From assembly GCA_003150315.1 (NCBI GenBank), contig QAML01000071.1:1-6362 (forward strand): a stretch of DNA of 6,362 nt, written 5' to 3'. Each line of letters begins with the position of its first letter. Within the stretch, counting starts at the first letter, position 1. Origin of the DNA: Prevotellaceae bacterium (GTDB lineage: Bacteria; Bacteroidota; Bacteroidia; Bacteroidales; Bacteroidaceae). Below, in pieces: positions 1 through 6,351 of the stretch. A program made the translations under genes and the position numbers. Under the pieces are notes generated by a model. The model worked only from the letters and a program-made list of their open reading frames with translations, ran no database searches and had not been told where the DNA came from.

Positions 1-7
1 ATATTTT

Positions 8-49
8 AAAATACAAGGCACTTATTTTAAAATAAGTGCCTTGTATTTT
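8..49. repeat. 42-bp perfect palindrome, left copy
   Basis: Two 21-nt arms (8-28 and 29-49) are exact reverse complements with no spacer, centred on TTTT|AAAA and containing AAGGCACTTA / TAAGTGCCTT. Symmetry breaks at the next base on each side (T7 and T50). It lies about 70 nt past the stop of the acetyltransferase gene, so it could act as a transcription barrier, a cruciform-forming site or a copy of an interspersed palindromic repeat. The same sequence recurs at the right end of the window. What is seen is the exact symmetry; the role is inference. Confidence 0.9.
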
Positions 50-75
50 TCGCGACAAGCCATGTATTTTTCGGC
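13..75. repeat. Degenerate 21-bp tandem repeats, left end
   Basis: Three consecutive 21-bp blocks (13-33, 34-54, 55-75) share the same register: a GGC or GCC core near positions 5-7 of each block and TATTTT at positions 11-16. Blocks 34-54 and 55-75 match at 15 of 21 positions, including an 11-base run ending in TTTTTCG. The first block is identical to the block at 6331-6351. The array overlaps the palindrome. No coding sense is apparent. Confidence 0.65.
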
Positions 76-85
76 ACATCGGGAA

Positions 86-105
86 AAGGGAATTTTTCAA
101 CCCTT
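86..105 (-). terminator. Weak candidate terminator after the five-gene operon
   Basis: Read on the minus strand, AAGGG (105-101) can pair with CCCTT (90-86) across a 10-nt A/T-rich loop, and a short T run follows (87-84). It sits 14 nt beyond the stop codon of the last gene in the operon. The 5-bp stem is weak, so the nearby 42-bp palindrome may be the real 3' end signal. Low confidence. Confidence 0.3.
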
Positions 106-118
106 CACGTGCCTGAAT

Positions 119-688
119 TTACAAATCGGAAAAAGGAATGAAAGCCTCGGTTTTCGCGTTGTGCGTAGCTATGAATTTTTCCATCCATACCATGTCCCAC
201 CAACGCGAGAATTTGTAGCCGCAATTATGGAAATGTGCCGTAAGAACAAAGCCCCTGTTCTCGTGAAAACGTATGCTGCCATTGTCATGAACCGCATCTT
301 CTATATCGGAATAGGTTATGCAGGCATATAAATTGGTTATGTTCTGCTTTTTCAGTATATCTTCGAGTCTGTCATACAATGCCGCGCCTATGTTTAGCCG
401 ATGAAATCTCGCATCTACGTACACCGAAAGCTCAACTGCCCAATCATAGGCTGCTCTTTCCTTTAATGCTCCCGCGTAAGCATATCCCGCGATTTTTCCG
501 TCGCATTCGGCAACCAGATAGGGGTATTTCCTTAAAGTATTTTCTATTCTCGAACGAAATTCATGCTCGCCGGGAACCTCATATTCAAACGTAATAGAAG
601 TATTTCGCACGTATGGCGCATATATCTCCAACAACCTCGAGGCATCATCGGGAGTTGCCGTTCTTATGACAGTTTTTTCAGGTTTCAT
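119..688 (-). CDS. GNAT N-acetyltransferase, phosphinothricin acetyltransferase-like
   Basis: The 189-residue cytoplasmic protein is predicted to move an acetyl group from acetyl-CoA to the amino group of a small molecule. Family relatives (PAT/Bar, MnaT/YncA) act on phosphinothricin, methionine sulfone or methionine sulfoximine; the substrate here cannot be read from sequence. Seen: the family N-terminus IRTATPDDA (8-16), the TFEYEVP segment (33-39), YPYLVAECDGKIAGYAYA (55-72), ERAAYDWAVELSVYVD (77-92), the acetyl-CoA loop region RFHRLNIGAALYDRL (94-108), SIRFHENRGF (138-147) and the closing RWWDMVWMEKF. Length fits the family, with about 16 extra C-terminal residues. In the cofactor loop (Q/RxxGxG/A) the first glycine appears to be Asn99. 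It is the last gene of the operon, 18 nt after the DUF554 stop. The first ATG matches the family start. Family certain, substrate unknown. Confidence 0.9.
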   Translation of the reverse strand: MKPEKTVIRTATPDDASRLLEIYAPYVRNTSITFEYEVPGEHEFRSRIENTLRKYPYLVAECDGKIAGYAYAGALKERAAYDWAVELSVYVDARFHRLNIGAALYDRLEDILKKQNITNLYACITYSDIEDAVHDNGSIRFHENRGFVLTAHFHNCGYKFSRWWDMVWMEKFIATHNAKTEAFIPFSDL

Positions 689-706
689 CGGGGTTTTATT
701 TTGTTT

Positions 707-1405
707 TTACATGCCGAAAAATCCTTTTATAACAAACCAAATCACCGGTACAAGGAGCGACGGAAGCAGGTTGAGCGTCTTGCAGTCTTTAAGTTCCAGA
801 AGTGAAAGTCCCGAAGCCGTTATCATGAGTCCGCCAACAATAAGCAGTTCCGCCATGAGGGCGTTGCTTATGGCAGTGCTTGAAAAAGTTGCCACTGCAT
901 AGAACATCCCCTGCCACAAAAACAGTACGGGCGCGGCAAGAAGCATACCTATGCCATAGGTGGAGGCAAAAACCATGGAACTTACTATATCAAGCGTGGA
1001 ATTTGTGAAAAGAAATGTGTTGTCTCCCTTCAATGCGCTTATCACAGGTCCGAGCATAGACAAAGGACCTATACAATAAAGAAGAATTGCAGTGGACAGC
1101 CCTTCTGCAAGATTTTTTGAGGATTCACCGGACTTTGAACGCCTGTTGACCAAACGCCTGAAGCGACCGTCAATATCGAGTGCCGTGCCCACAACACCGC
1201 CCACTGCGAGCGAAATAATGAACAACACGGGATATTTGCTCTCTGAAAAATGAGATATGGTGGCATTGAGACCTATTGCAAGACTTGCAAGTCCCAACGC
1301 AGTATAAAGCGTATGTTTGTATTCCTCCTTTATGCCTCTGTGAAGCAATGCGCCCGCTATTGTTCCCAATATTATGCAGGCGGTGTTTACTATTGTTCCT
1401 ATCAC
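707..1405 (-). CDS. DUF554 (YqgA/YdfK-like) integral membrane protein
   Basis: The 232-residue protein is strongly hydrophobic, with about six or seven membrane segments (roughly 3-21, 34-52, 58-76, 104-123, 148-170, 183-202, 213-230). The opening MIGTIVNTACIILGTIAGAL and the central CIGPLSMLGPVISALKGDNT with following STLDIVSSMVFASTYGIGML are the hallmark blocks of DUF554. A basic cytoplasmic-type loop (RFRRLVNRRSKS, 81-92) separates the two halves. The molecular function of the family is not established, though a transport role is often supposed. The start is GTG, supported because it gives the family's conserved N-terminus. That codon shares one G with the stop of the upstream GH2 gene (TAGTG on the minus strand), which suggests coupled translation. 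Confidence 0.9.
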   Translation of the reverse strand: MIGTIVNTACIILGTIAGALLHRGIKEEYKHTLYTALGLASLAIGLNATISHFSESKYPVLFIISLAVGGVVGTALDIDGRFRRLVNRRSKSGESSKNLAEGLSTAILLYCIGPLSMLGPVISALKGDNTFLFTNSTLDIVSSMVFASTYGIGMLLAAPVLFLWQGMFYAVATFSSTAISNALMAELLIVGGLMITASGLSLLELKDCKTLNLLPSLLVPVIWFVIKGFFGM

Positions 1406-3837
1406 TACGGTTTTACAACTTTAATCGTGGTTTGCGCCGTGAGCGAAGGCTCGTCTTTGCACGTTACGGTGAGAACTGCGTTTCCCGGTTTACGGTTGGA
1501 GCGCACCAAAATCACAAGTTCACCGTGGAAAAGTTTCATCTGCGGCATTTCGAAAGGCTCGAGCGATGAAGCATCGCCGTTGCAGGCAGCCTGGTATTTC
1601 GCGCCTTTCACCGAAAACAGCAATTCGTTGTCGGCATTCGGGCATTCGTTTCCGTCGGCATCGAGCATCCTCACCGTTACGAACGATATGTCATCGCCAT
1701 CTGCCTTTATGGTTTTCCGGTCGGGGGAAAGTTCTATTTTTGCAGGCCTTCCCGCCGTGCGCACAACCTTTTCCGCAGCACGCTTTCCGGTTTCGTCATA
1801 CGCCACAACTTTCAGTTCACCCGGCTCATACTTAACGTTCATCCACTTTATGCGGTTGGCATCGAAAAGCTCTGTCGGGTCTTTCTTTTCACGCCCCATG
1901 CTCTTTCCGTTGACAAACAACTCGGCTTCGGGATAACTTGTGTAACACATCACAGGGACTGTTTTGCCCTCCATACCCTGCCACGTCCAATGCGGAAGCA
2001 GATGCAGAGTTTTTTCTTCTGTATTCCAGCGGCTGCGATAAAAGTAGAATCTGTCCTTGGGCAGACCTGCAAGATCCACAATACCGAAGTAGCTGCTGCG
2101 CGAAGGCCACATGTTGCTGTAAGGAAAGTTCTCGCCGAGATAATCAAAGCCTGTCCAGACAAATTCTCCTATTATCCACGGTTTTCTGTCCTGATACCAG
2201 GCATCATAATCGGGAATGTTGCTCCAAGAACCGCTATACAAATCGTAACTCGACACTTGCCGGTCGGGATTAGTGCTTCCGTTAGTGGTGTGTATAGCCG
2301 GAAAATGATAAACTCCGCGACTGCTGAGCGTGGAAGCGGTTTCGCTTGCTATCAAAAAGCCTTGCGGCAGAGAATCAATGAAAGTTTCGTAGCAATGAGT
2401 GTGATAATTGAATCCCGGAACGTCGAGTGAATTGAAAAATCCGCTTCGCGTTGCACCCTCAACGTCATCTACTCCGGCCGTAACGGGACGTGTGGGGTCG
2501 AGTTTATGGAGAAGATCCACAAGACGACGGCAAGCCTCCGCACCTTCTTTGGTCTTTTGGTCGGGAATCTCGTTTCCGATGCTCCACATTACTATTGACG
2601 GATGATTACGATGGTTGTAATACTCGTTTATAAGATCCTTTTCCGCCCAATCCTTGAAAAAGCGACTGTAAGCATTGGGTGTCTTTCCCGTCATCCAGCT
2701 ATCAAATGATTCTGCCATGACTAAAATTCCCAAAGAATCGCACAAGTCCATCATCATAGTCGAAGGCATATTGTGCGAAGTACGTATTGCGTCGCAACCC
2801 ATATCCTTCATTATTCTGATTTGTCGGGCTATCGCCGCCTCATTCACCGCTGCGCCAAGCGGACCAAGGTCATGGTGGAGGCAGACTCCCTTGAATTTCC
2901 GTGTTTTACCGTTAAGTTGGAAGCCATTTTCCTTTGTAAAAGAAATACTCCTCACTCCGAACCGCGTAAGATTCTCGTCGACCACTTTCCCTGCCCTTTT
3001 CAATCTCGTGCGAAGGGTATAAAGGCTCGGCGTTTCGGGTGTCCACAGCGCGGGATTGGGTATTTTAAGTTGCGCATTCAGTTTTCCGGCGGTAAAAGCG
3101 GCATTTGCAGAAGAAATTTCCTTTCCGTCGCGCGAGAGAATGGTGATTTCCGCATCAAGATTCCCGTTGCTGCCACTGCGCAAAGCCACTTCGGCGTTCA
3201 CGGTAGCCATGTTTTCGGAAACTTCAGGCGTTGTAACCCAAACTCCCCAGGTGTCTATAGCATCTTTCCCCGTAAGAATCAATTTTACCGGGCGATAAAT
3301 TCCACCACCGGGGTACCAACGGCTGCTAAGTCCCGGATTGTTTAGTTTTACCACTACATTATTCTCGCCATTCTTGAGATACGGCGTGGCATCTACCCTG
3401 AAAGCATTATAACCATTCTTCCATTGTCCCGCAAGTTTGCCGTTTATGTAAACTTCCGGCTCTGCCATTGCACCGTCAAAGAGTAATTCGGCATGAGAAT
3501 AGGGACGCGCCACCTTAAATTTGGTACGATACTCCCCTTTTCCCGTCCACGGCAGCGCACCTGTATTTCCTGTTGATTCGTTAATGACTTTCTTTCCGTC
3601 AACAAAGCTTTCGCTTCTCCACACATCATTGTTTTTGTCAAACTTTCCAGATATAGCCCAATCGTGAGGCAGTGTTACGGCATTGAAAGTACCTCCGTCT
3701 TTCGAAAAAGTCCACCCGTCGCGCAAAACAATGGTTTTATGTATTTGCGCTTGTGCCGTTGCGGCGAGAGCAATTGCGCAAAGCATCGTCTGTATAAGTC
3801 TTTTCTTTATTTCCATAAGTCTTTTCTTTATTTCCAT
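1405..3837 (-). CDS. Secreted GH2 beta-galactosidase-type glycoside hydrolase
   Basis: The 810-residue protein is a retaining GH2 hydrolase, most like Bacteroidales beta-galactosidases, that would cleave terminal sugars from oligosaccharides outside the cytoplasm. A signal peptide (KKRL, hydrophobic stretch, cleavage probably after AQA at residue 30) points to the periplasm or surface; no lipobox is seen. Order: galactose-binding-like domain about 36-190 (SSRWYPGGGIYRPV), Ig-like domain about 195-300, TIM barrel about 302-610, DUF4982-like module about 625-690, and a last Ig-like domain about 695-808. The acid/base is Glu423 in NHPSIVMWSIGNE. The nucleophile is probably Glu499 in IASETAS: the 76-residue spacing equals that of E. 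coli LacZ (461/537), and the later GEFVWTGFDY aligns with LacZ GGFVWDWVDQ. His355 in RTSHN fits the active-site His. The start is ambiguous: ATGs at 3837 and 3816 lie in a tandem repeat. Substrate is inferred; another beta-glycoside is possible. Confidence 0.92.
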   Translation of the reverse strand: MEIKKRLMEIKKRLIQTMLCAIALAATAQAQIHKTIVLRDGWTFSKDGGTFNAVTLPHDWAISGKFDKNNDVWRSESFVDGKKVINESTGNTGALPWTGKGEYRTKFKVARPYSHAELLFDGAMAEPEVYINGKLAGQWKNGYNAFRVDATPYLKNGENNVVVKLNNPGLSSRWYPGGGIYRPVKLILTGKDAIDTWGVWVTTPEVSENMATVNAEVALRSGSNGNLDAEITILSRDGKEISSANAAFTAGKLNAQLKIPNPALWTPETPSLYTLRTRLKRAGKVVDENLTRFGVRSISFTKENGFQLNGKTRKFKGVCLHHDLGPLGAAVNEAAIARQIRIMKDMGCDAIRTSHNMPSTMMMDLCDSLGILVMAESFDSWMTGKTPNAYSRFFKDWAEKDLINEYYNHRNHPSIVMWSIGNEIPDQKTKEGAEACRRLVDLLHKLDPTRPVTAGVDDVEGATRSGFFNSLDVPGFNYHTHCYETFIDSLPQGFLIASETASTLSSRGVYHFPAIHTTNGSTNPDRQVSSYDLYSGSWSNIPDYDAWYQDRKPWIIGEFVWTGFDYLGENFPYSNMWPSRSSYFGIVDLAGLPKDRFYFYRSRWNTEEKTLHLLPHWTWQGMEGKTVPVMCYTSYPEAELFVNGKSMGREKKDPTELFDANRIKWMNVKYEPGELKVVAYDETGKRAAEKVVRTAGRPAKIELSPDRKTIKADGDDISFVTVRMLDADGNECPNADNELLFSVKGAKYQAACNGDASSLEPFEMPQMKLFHGELVILVRSNRKPGNAVLTVTCKDEPSLTAQTTIKVVKP
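3794..3837. repeat. Exact 21-bp tandem duplication over the GH2 start
   Basis: Two identical 21-bp units, 3796-3816 and 3817-3837, sit side by side; the period-21 identity extends to 3794. Being seven codons long, the duplication keeps frame and encodes MEIKKRL twice at the protein N-terminus. It therefore supplies two ATG starts, 10 nt and 31 nt after the stop of the upstream U32 gene. Seen directly; replication slippage is the simplest origin. Confidence 0.95.
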
Positions 3838-3847
3838 GAGTAATGTT

Positions 3848-5107
3848 TTATTGTTGTTGCGCCTCTTCTGCGGGAATTATTCTGAACAGTTTGTCGCTCT
3901 TCCTTATCTTCGCATCCACAGGCAGCGAAACGTGCCAACCTTTCCGGGCTGTGTCCACGGGATTCATGTCATATCTTATTTCGGATGCGTTGAAATAAAC
4001 CGCGCCTGTGGTCGGACCGGTAACCAGAAGCCTGTCGCCCTTATGAATCTCGGTTGCTTCAATCACAAACTCTCCCACCCCGAGGTTCGAATAGTATTTC
4101 ACACCGCGACCGGCATATACTTTTCGTTCCGTGGCAAGACTTCCGTACTTCTTGTTCCATTCTCCGAGTTTTTGTCCCAGATAATATCCGTCCCAGAAAC
4201 CGCGATTGAACACCGTGGCGAGTTGTTCGTCCCATTCGTCCTTTTTCTTTTCTGTGAATGTGCCTTCAACTATTGCCTGCAATGCCTCCTTGTAGCACTT
4301 CACTACCGTCAGAACGTATTCCGGACCGCGTGCACGCCCCTCTATCTTGAACACTCTCACGCCGGCATCAACCATTCGGTCAAGAAAGCGGATTGTTTTC
4401 AAATCCTTAGGCGACATTATATATTTATTGTCTATATCCAACTCCGTGCCGGTCTCTTTATCACGCACCGTATAGCCACGCCGGCAAACCTGCAAGCATT
4501 GTCCCCGGTTGGCACTATGGTTAAGATTGTCAAGACTCATGTAACATTTTCCGCTCACAGCCATACAAAGCGCGCCATGACAAAACATTTCTATCCTTAC
4601 CGGCTTGCCTTTCGGTCCGCAAATGTTTTGGTTTTGAATGTTGTCGTATATGTGCTTTACCTTGTCAAGACTTAATTCTCTGGCAAGCACCGCCACATCG
4701 GCAAAACGGGAATAAAAACGCAAAGCCTCGGTGTTGCTTATGTTCAATTGCGTAGACAAATGCACTTCCATCCCTTTTTCGCGGCAATACATTATTACTG
4801 CCAGGTCGGAAGCTATGATTGCGCTGATTCCGGCCTCACACGCCGCGTCCACAATCTCACGCATTTGAACCATATCCTCGTCATATATTATGGTGTTTAC
4901 CGTGAGATAGCTTTTAACTCCGCGTTCCATACACAGCGAAGCTATTTCCCTCAGATCGGATATGTCGAAATGATTGGCGGAATGGGAACGCATGTTCAAA
5001 GTTCCCACGCCGAAATAAACCGACCCCGCACCCGCCTGAAATGCTGCCACAAGCGATTCGCGCGAACCCACGGGAGCCATTATTTCAAAGTCTTCAATTT
5101 TCATCAT
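3848..5107 (-). CDS. U32-family protein, YegQ/TrhP-like
   Basis: The 419-residue protein belongs to the family historically called peptidase U32. Seen: the opening EIMAPVGSRESLVAAFQAGA (8-27) with VYFGVG (30-35), the U32 signature EMFCHGALCMAVSGKCYMS (173-191), a following QCLQVCRR (203-210), the VFKIEGRARGPEYV stretch (252-265), NRGFWDGYYLG (301-311) and a C-terminal beta-barrel-like domain (GVGEFVIEATEIHKGDRL). Cys181, Cys188, Cys204 and Cys208 are candidate iron-sulfur ligands. In E. coli, TrhP (YegQ) supports prephenate-dependent 5-hydroxyuridine formation at tRNA position 34, RlhA hydroxylates 23S rRNA, and UbiU/UbiV serve anaerobic ubiquinone synthesis; size and layout favour the TrhP type. 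A collagenase-like protease role is less likely. Its start overlaps the CPBP gene's end by 14 bp; a second ATG directly follows the first. Assignment to TrhP itself is inference. Confidence 0.9.
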   Translation of the reverse strand: MMKIEDFEIMAPVGSRESLVAAFQAGAGSVYFGVGTLNMRSHSANHFDISDLREIASLCMERGVKSYLTVNTIIYDEDMVQMREIVDAACEAGISAIIASDLAVIMYCREKGMEVHLSTQLNISNTEALRFYSRFADVAVLARELSLDKVKHIYDNIQNQNICGPKGKPVRIEMFCHGALCMAVSGKCYMSLDNLNHSANRGQCLQVCRRGYTVRDKETGTELDIDNKYIMSPKDLKTIRFLDRMVDAGVRVFKIEGRARGPEYVLTVVKCYKEALQAIVEGTFTEKKKDEWDEQLATVFNRGFWDGYYLGQKLGEWNKKYGSLATERKVYAGRGVKYYSNLGVGEFVIEATEIHKGDRLLVTGPTTGAVYFNASEIRYDMNPVDTARKGWHVSLPVDAKIRKSDKLFRIIPAEEAQQQ

Positions 5108-5903
5108 TCTTTATTTCGTGAACCGGTTCCTGCAAAACCGCGGTCTTCTTGTTATATATTCCTATTAGATAAACGGCAGCAATGGCGCAGCCGAACGACA
5201 TCCACACGGCGGCAGCCGTTCCGCCCAAAAGTCCCGACAATCCTATGTCGTCGGGAAAGCACAAAGCCAGTGCCACACACAGCGCATTGTTAACCACATG
5301 ACACACTATGGAAGGCACAAGGCTTCCCGTGCGCAAGTACATCCACCCCAGCAAGATTCCCAACACGAAAGCCGCAGGAATCTGTGCCGGATTGAAATGC
5401 ACAAGTCCGAAAACGAGTGCGCTCACAGGCACTGCTATCACCGGTCTGATGTTTTTTTCGAGAAGCGAACCTAAGAAAGCACGACGGAACACGAGTTCTT
5501 CAACCACAGGTCCTATGATGGTTATACAAAACACGCCCAAAGGATTATACATAAGCATCTTCATGCTACCGCCCGTTACATCGTTCAAATTCAAAAGCTC
5601 CTCAACGTAACTCATCGGCACAATGACCAAAAGCATTATGACCACCGCAAGCGGCAAAAGCCTGTTGCGGCGCACAAGTCCCGCAGAAGGCGAAAGCAAA
5701 CGCCAACCGTAGAGCGCAGCCACTATTAACACATAAGAAACGAGCATCATACCAGAAAGAACATAGGGATTGCTTATCTGTTCAGCCACCTTGCCCGTTT
5801 TGCCGAAGCTCATGTCATACGCGCCAAAAAGATATGTGGCAACGATAGGCACCACAACCTGCATTATAATGAATACAAGAACAACGAGAATCGCTTTTTT
5901 CAT
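5094..5903 (-). CDS. CPBP-family (CAAX protease/bacteriocin-processing) membrane protease
   Basis: The 269-residue polytopic membrane protein has about eight hydrophobic segments, the first at 3-27 (MKKAILVVLVFIIMQVVVPI). It carries all the CPBP/Abi metal-protease motifs: EELVFR at 135-140 (EExxxR), FGLVH at 165-169 (FxxxH) and HVVNN at 202-206 (HxxxN). Family members are intramembrane glutamate/metal-type proteases related to Rce1. In bacteria they have been linked to bacteriocin self-immunity and protein or peptide processing; the substrate here is unknown. It is first in the operon and overlaps the U32 gene. The frame stays open upstream to 6065, but that longer start would run through the tRNA gene and its promoter. 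The ATG at 5903 gives a proper membrane-anchor N-terminus and follows a promoter by about 40 nt, so it is preferred. Confidence 0.9.
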   Translation of the reverse strand: MKKAILVVLVFIIMQVVVPIVATYLFGAYDMSFGKTGKVAEQISNPYVLSGMMLVSYVLIVAALYGWRLLSPSAGLVRRNRLLPLAVVIMLLVIVPMSYVEELLNLNDVTGGSMKMLMYNPLGVFCITIIGPVVEELVFRRAFLGSLLEKNIRPVIAVPVSALVFGLVHFNPAQIPAAFVLGILLGWMYLRTGSLVPSIVCHVVNNALCVALALCFPDDIGLSGLLGGTAAAVWMSFGCAIAAVYLIGIYNKKTAVLQEPVHEIKNDEN

Positions 5904-5945
5904 TCCGCAAATCGATTTTTTTAATGTTGAAACGTAATTTGTTTG

Positions 5946-5953
5946 CAAAGATA
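5946..5953 (-). promoter_or_regulatory. Promoter -7 element for the five-gene operon
   Basis: On the minus strand the sequence reads TATCTTTG, an exact fit to the Bacteroidetes -7 box TAnnTTTG, 42 nt upstream of the ATG at 5903. The -33 box is weak: the nearest candidate is TTTC at 5973-5970, with a spacing of 16 nt against the usual 19-21. The leader is A/T-rich and has no Shine-Dalgarno sequence, as is common in this phylum. Confidence 0.6.
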
Positions 5954-5975
5954 GCGAAAAAACACTGCCGAAAGC

Positions 5976-6006
5976 TTTGTCCGTAAACAGGAATTTCTTA
6001 CTTTTG
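5976..6006 (+). promoter_or_regulatory. Promoter of tRNA-Met
   Basis: TTTG at 5976-5979 is followed after 19 nt by TACTTTTG at 5999-6006, an exact match in sequence and spacing to the Bacteroidetes sigma-ABfr consensus (TTTG, 19-21 nt, TAnnTTTG). Transcription would start near 6010, about 25 nt ahead of the mature tRNA 5' end. This is strong evidence for both the promoter and the phylum. Confidence 0.8.
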
Positions 6007-6035
6007 CACCGCGTTTGCGCATTGCGAACACAAAT

Positions 6036-6109
6036 GGCGGGATAGCTCAGCTGGTTAGAGCGCATGATTCATAATCATGAGGTCCCCAGTTCAATCCTGG
6101 GTCCCGCTA
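6036..6109 (+). tRNA. tRNA-Met (CAU), probably elongator
   Basis: A full cloverleaf can be drawn. The acceptor stem GGCGGGA pairs with TCCCGCT (a G-T wobble at 1-72, otherwise complete), with discriminator A at 6109. The D stem is GCTC/GAGC, the anticodon stem CATGA/TCATG with loop TTCATAA (anticodon CAT at 6070-6072), and the T stem CCCAG/CTGGG with loop TTCAATC. It lacks initiator marks: there is no run of three G-C pairs in the anticodon stem, and base pair 1-72 is not a C-A mismatch. The CAU anticodon could also belong to a lysidine-modified tRNA-Ile2, but the body resembles elongator tRNA-Met. CCA is not encoded and must be added by the CCA-adding enzyme. Confidence 0.93.
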
Positions 6110-6116
6110 CTTTTTC

Positions 6117-6152
6117 AAGAAGACATACACGAAACATCGCGTATGTCTTCTT
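6117..6152 (+). terminator. Strong intrinsic terminator of the tRNA-Met transcript
   Basis: AAGAAGACATAC (6117-6128) pairs perfectly with GTATGTCTTCTT (6141-6152). After an A-C mismatch two further C-G pairs are possible, leaving a 6-nt loop. A T-rich tail (TTTTGTTT, 6151-6158) overlaps the stem's end and continues past it. The hairpin begins 7 nt after the mature tRNA 3' end. There is no T run on the opposite side, so it is oriented for the tRNA strand. Confidence 0.85.
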
Positions 6153-6309
6153 TTGTTTCCCCAAAACTTTTTCTTGCAAACGCGCATTCCGCAGCAAAAA
6201 CAGGCACAAAAGAACGTTTTTCTCCAAACAGCTGAAACACAACCCATTACGGCTTTCCGAAAGATTTTTGTAAGATACTGTTATTCAAATATTTGGAAAG
6301 GCGAAAAAT

Positions 6310-6351
6310 ATAAGGCATATATTTTAAAATACAAGGCACTTATTTTAAAAT
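6310..6351. repeat. Tandem 21-bp repeat, right end
   Basis: Two adjacent 21-bp units (6310-6330 and 6331-6351) match at 18 of 21 positions, both with the pattern AAGGCA then TATTTTAAAAT. The second unit equals 13-33 at the left end. No gene is seen between the terminator at 6152 and this array, only A/T-rich sequence with short chance reading frames. Confidence 0.8.

Noticed and set aside
3683..4675. 330-residue open frame on the plus strand
   Set aside because: It lies antisense to the U32 and GH2 genes, whose proteins carry clear family motifs; its own translation shows no domain. The same holds for the smaller plus-strand frames at 1250-1936, 1990-2430, 2773-3345 and 4748-5293.
5904..6065. 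54-residue N-terminal extension of the CPBP protease, open back to 6065
   Set aside because: It would be read antisense through the tRNA anticodon arm and both promoters. The extra residues resemble no domain, and the ATG at 5903 gives a normal membrane start after a good promoter.
6287..6296. 10-bp palindrome CAAATATTTG
   Set aside because: Short and A/T-rich, expected by chance in this region, with no promoter box beside it.
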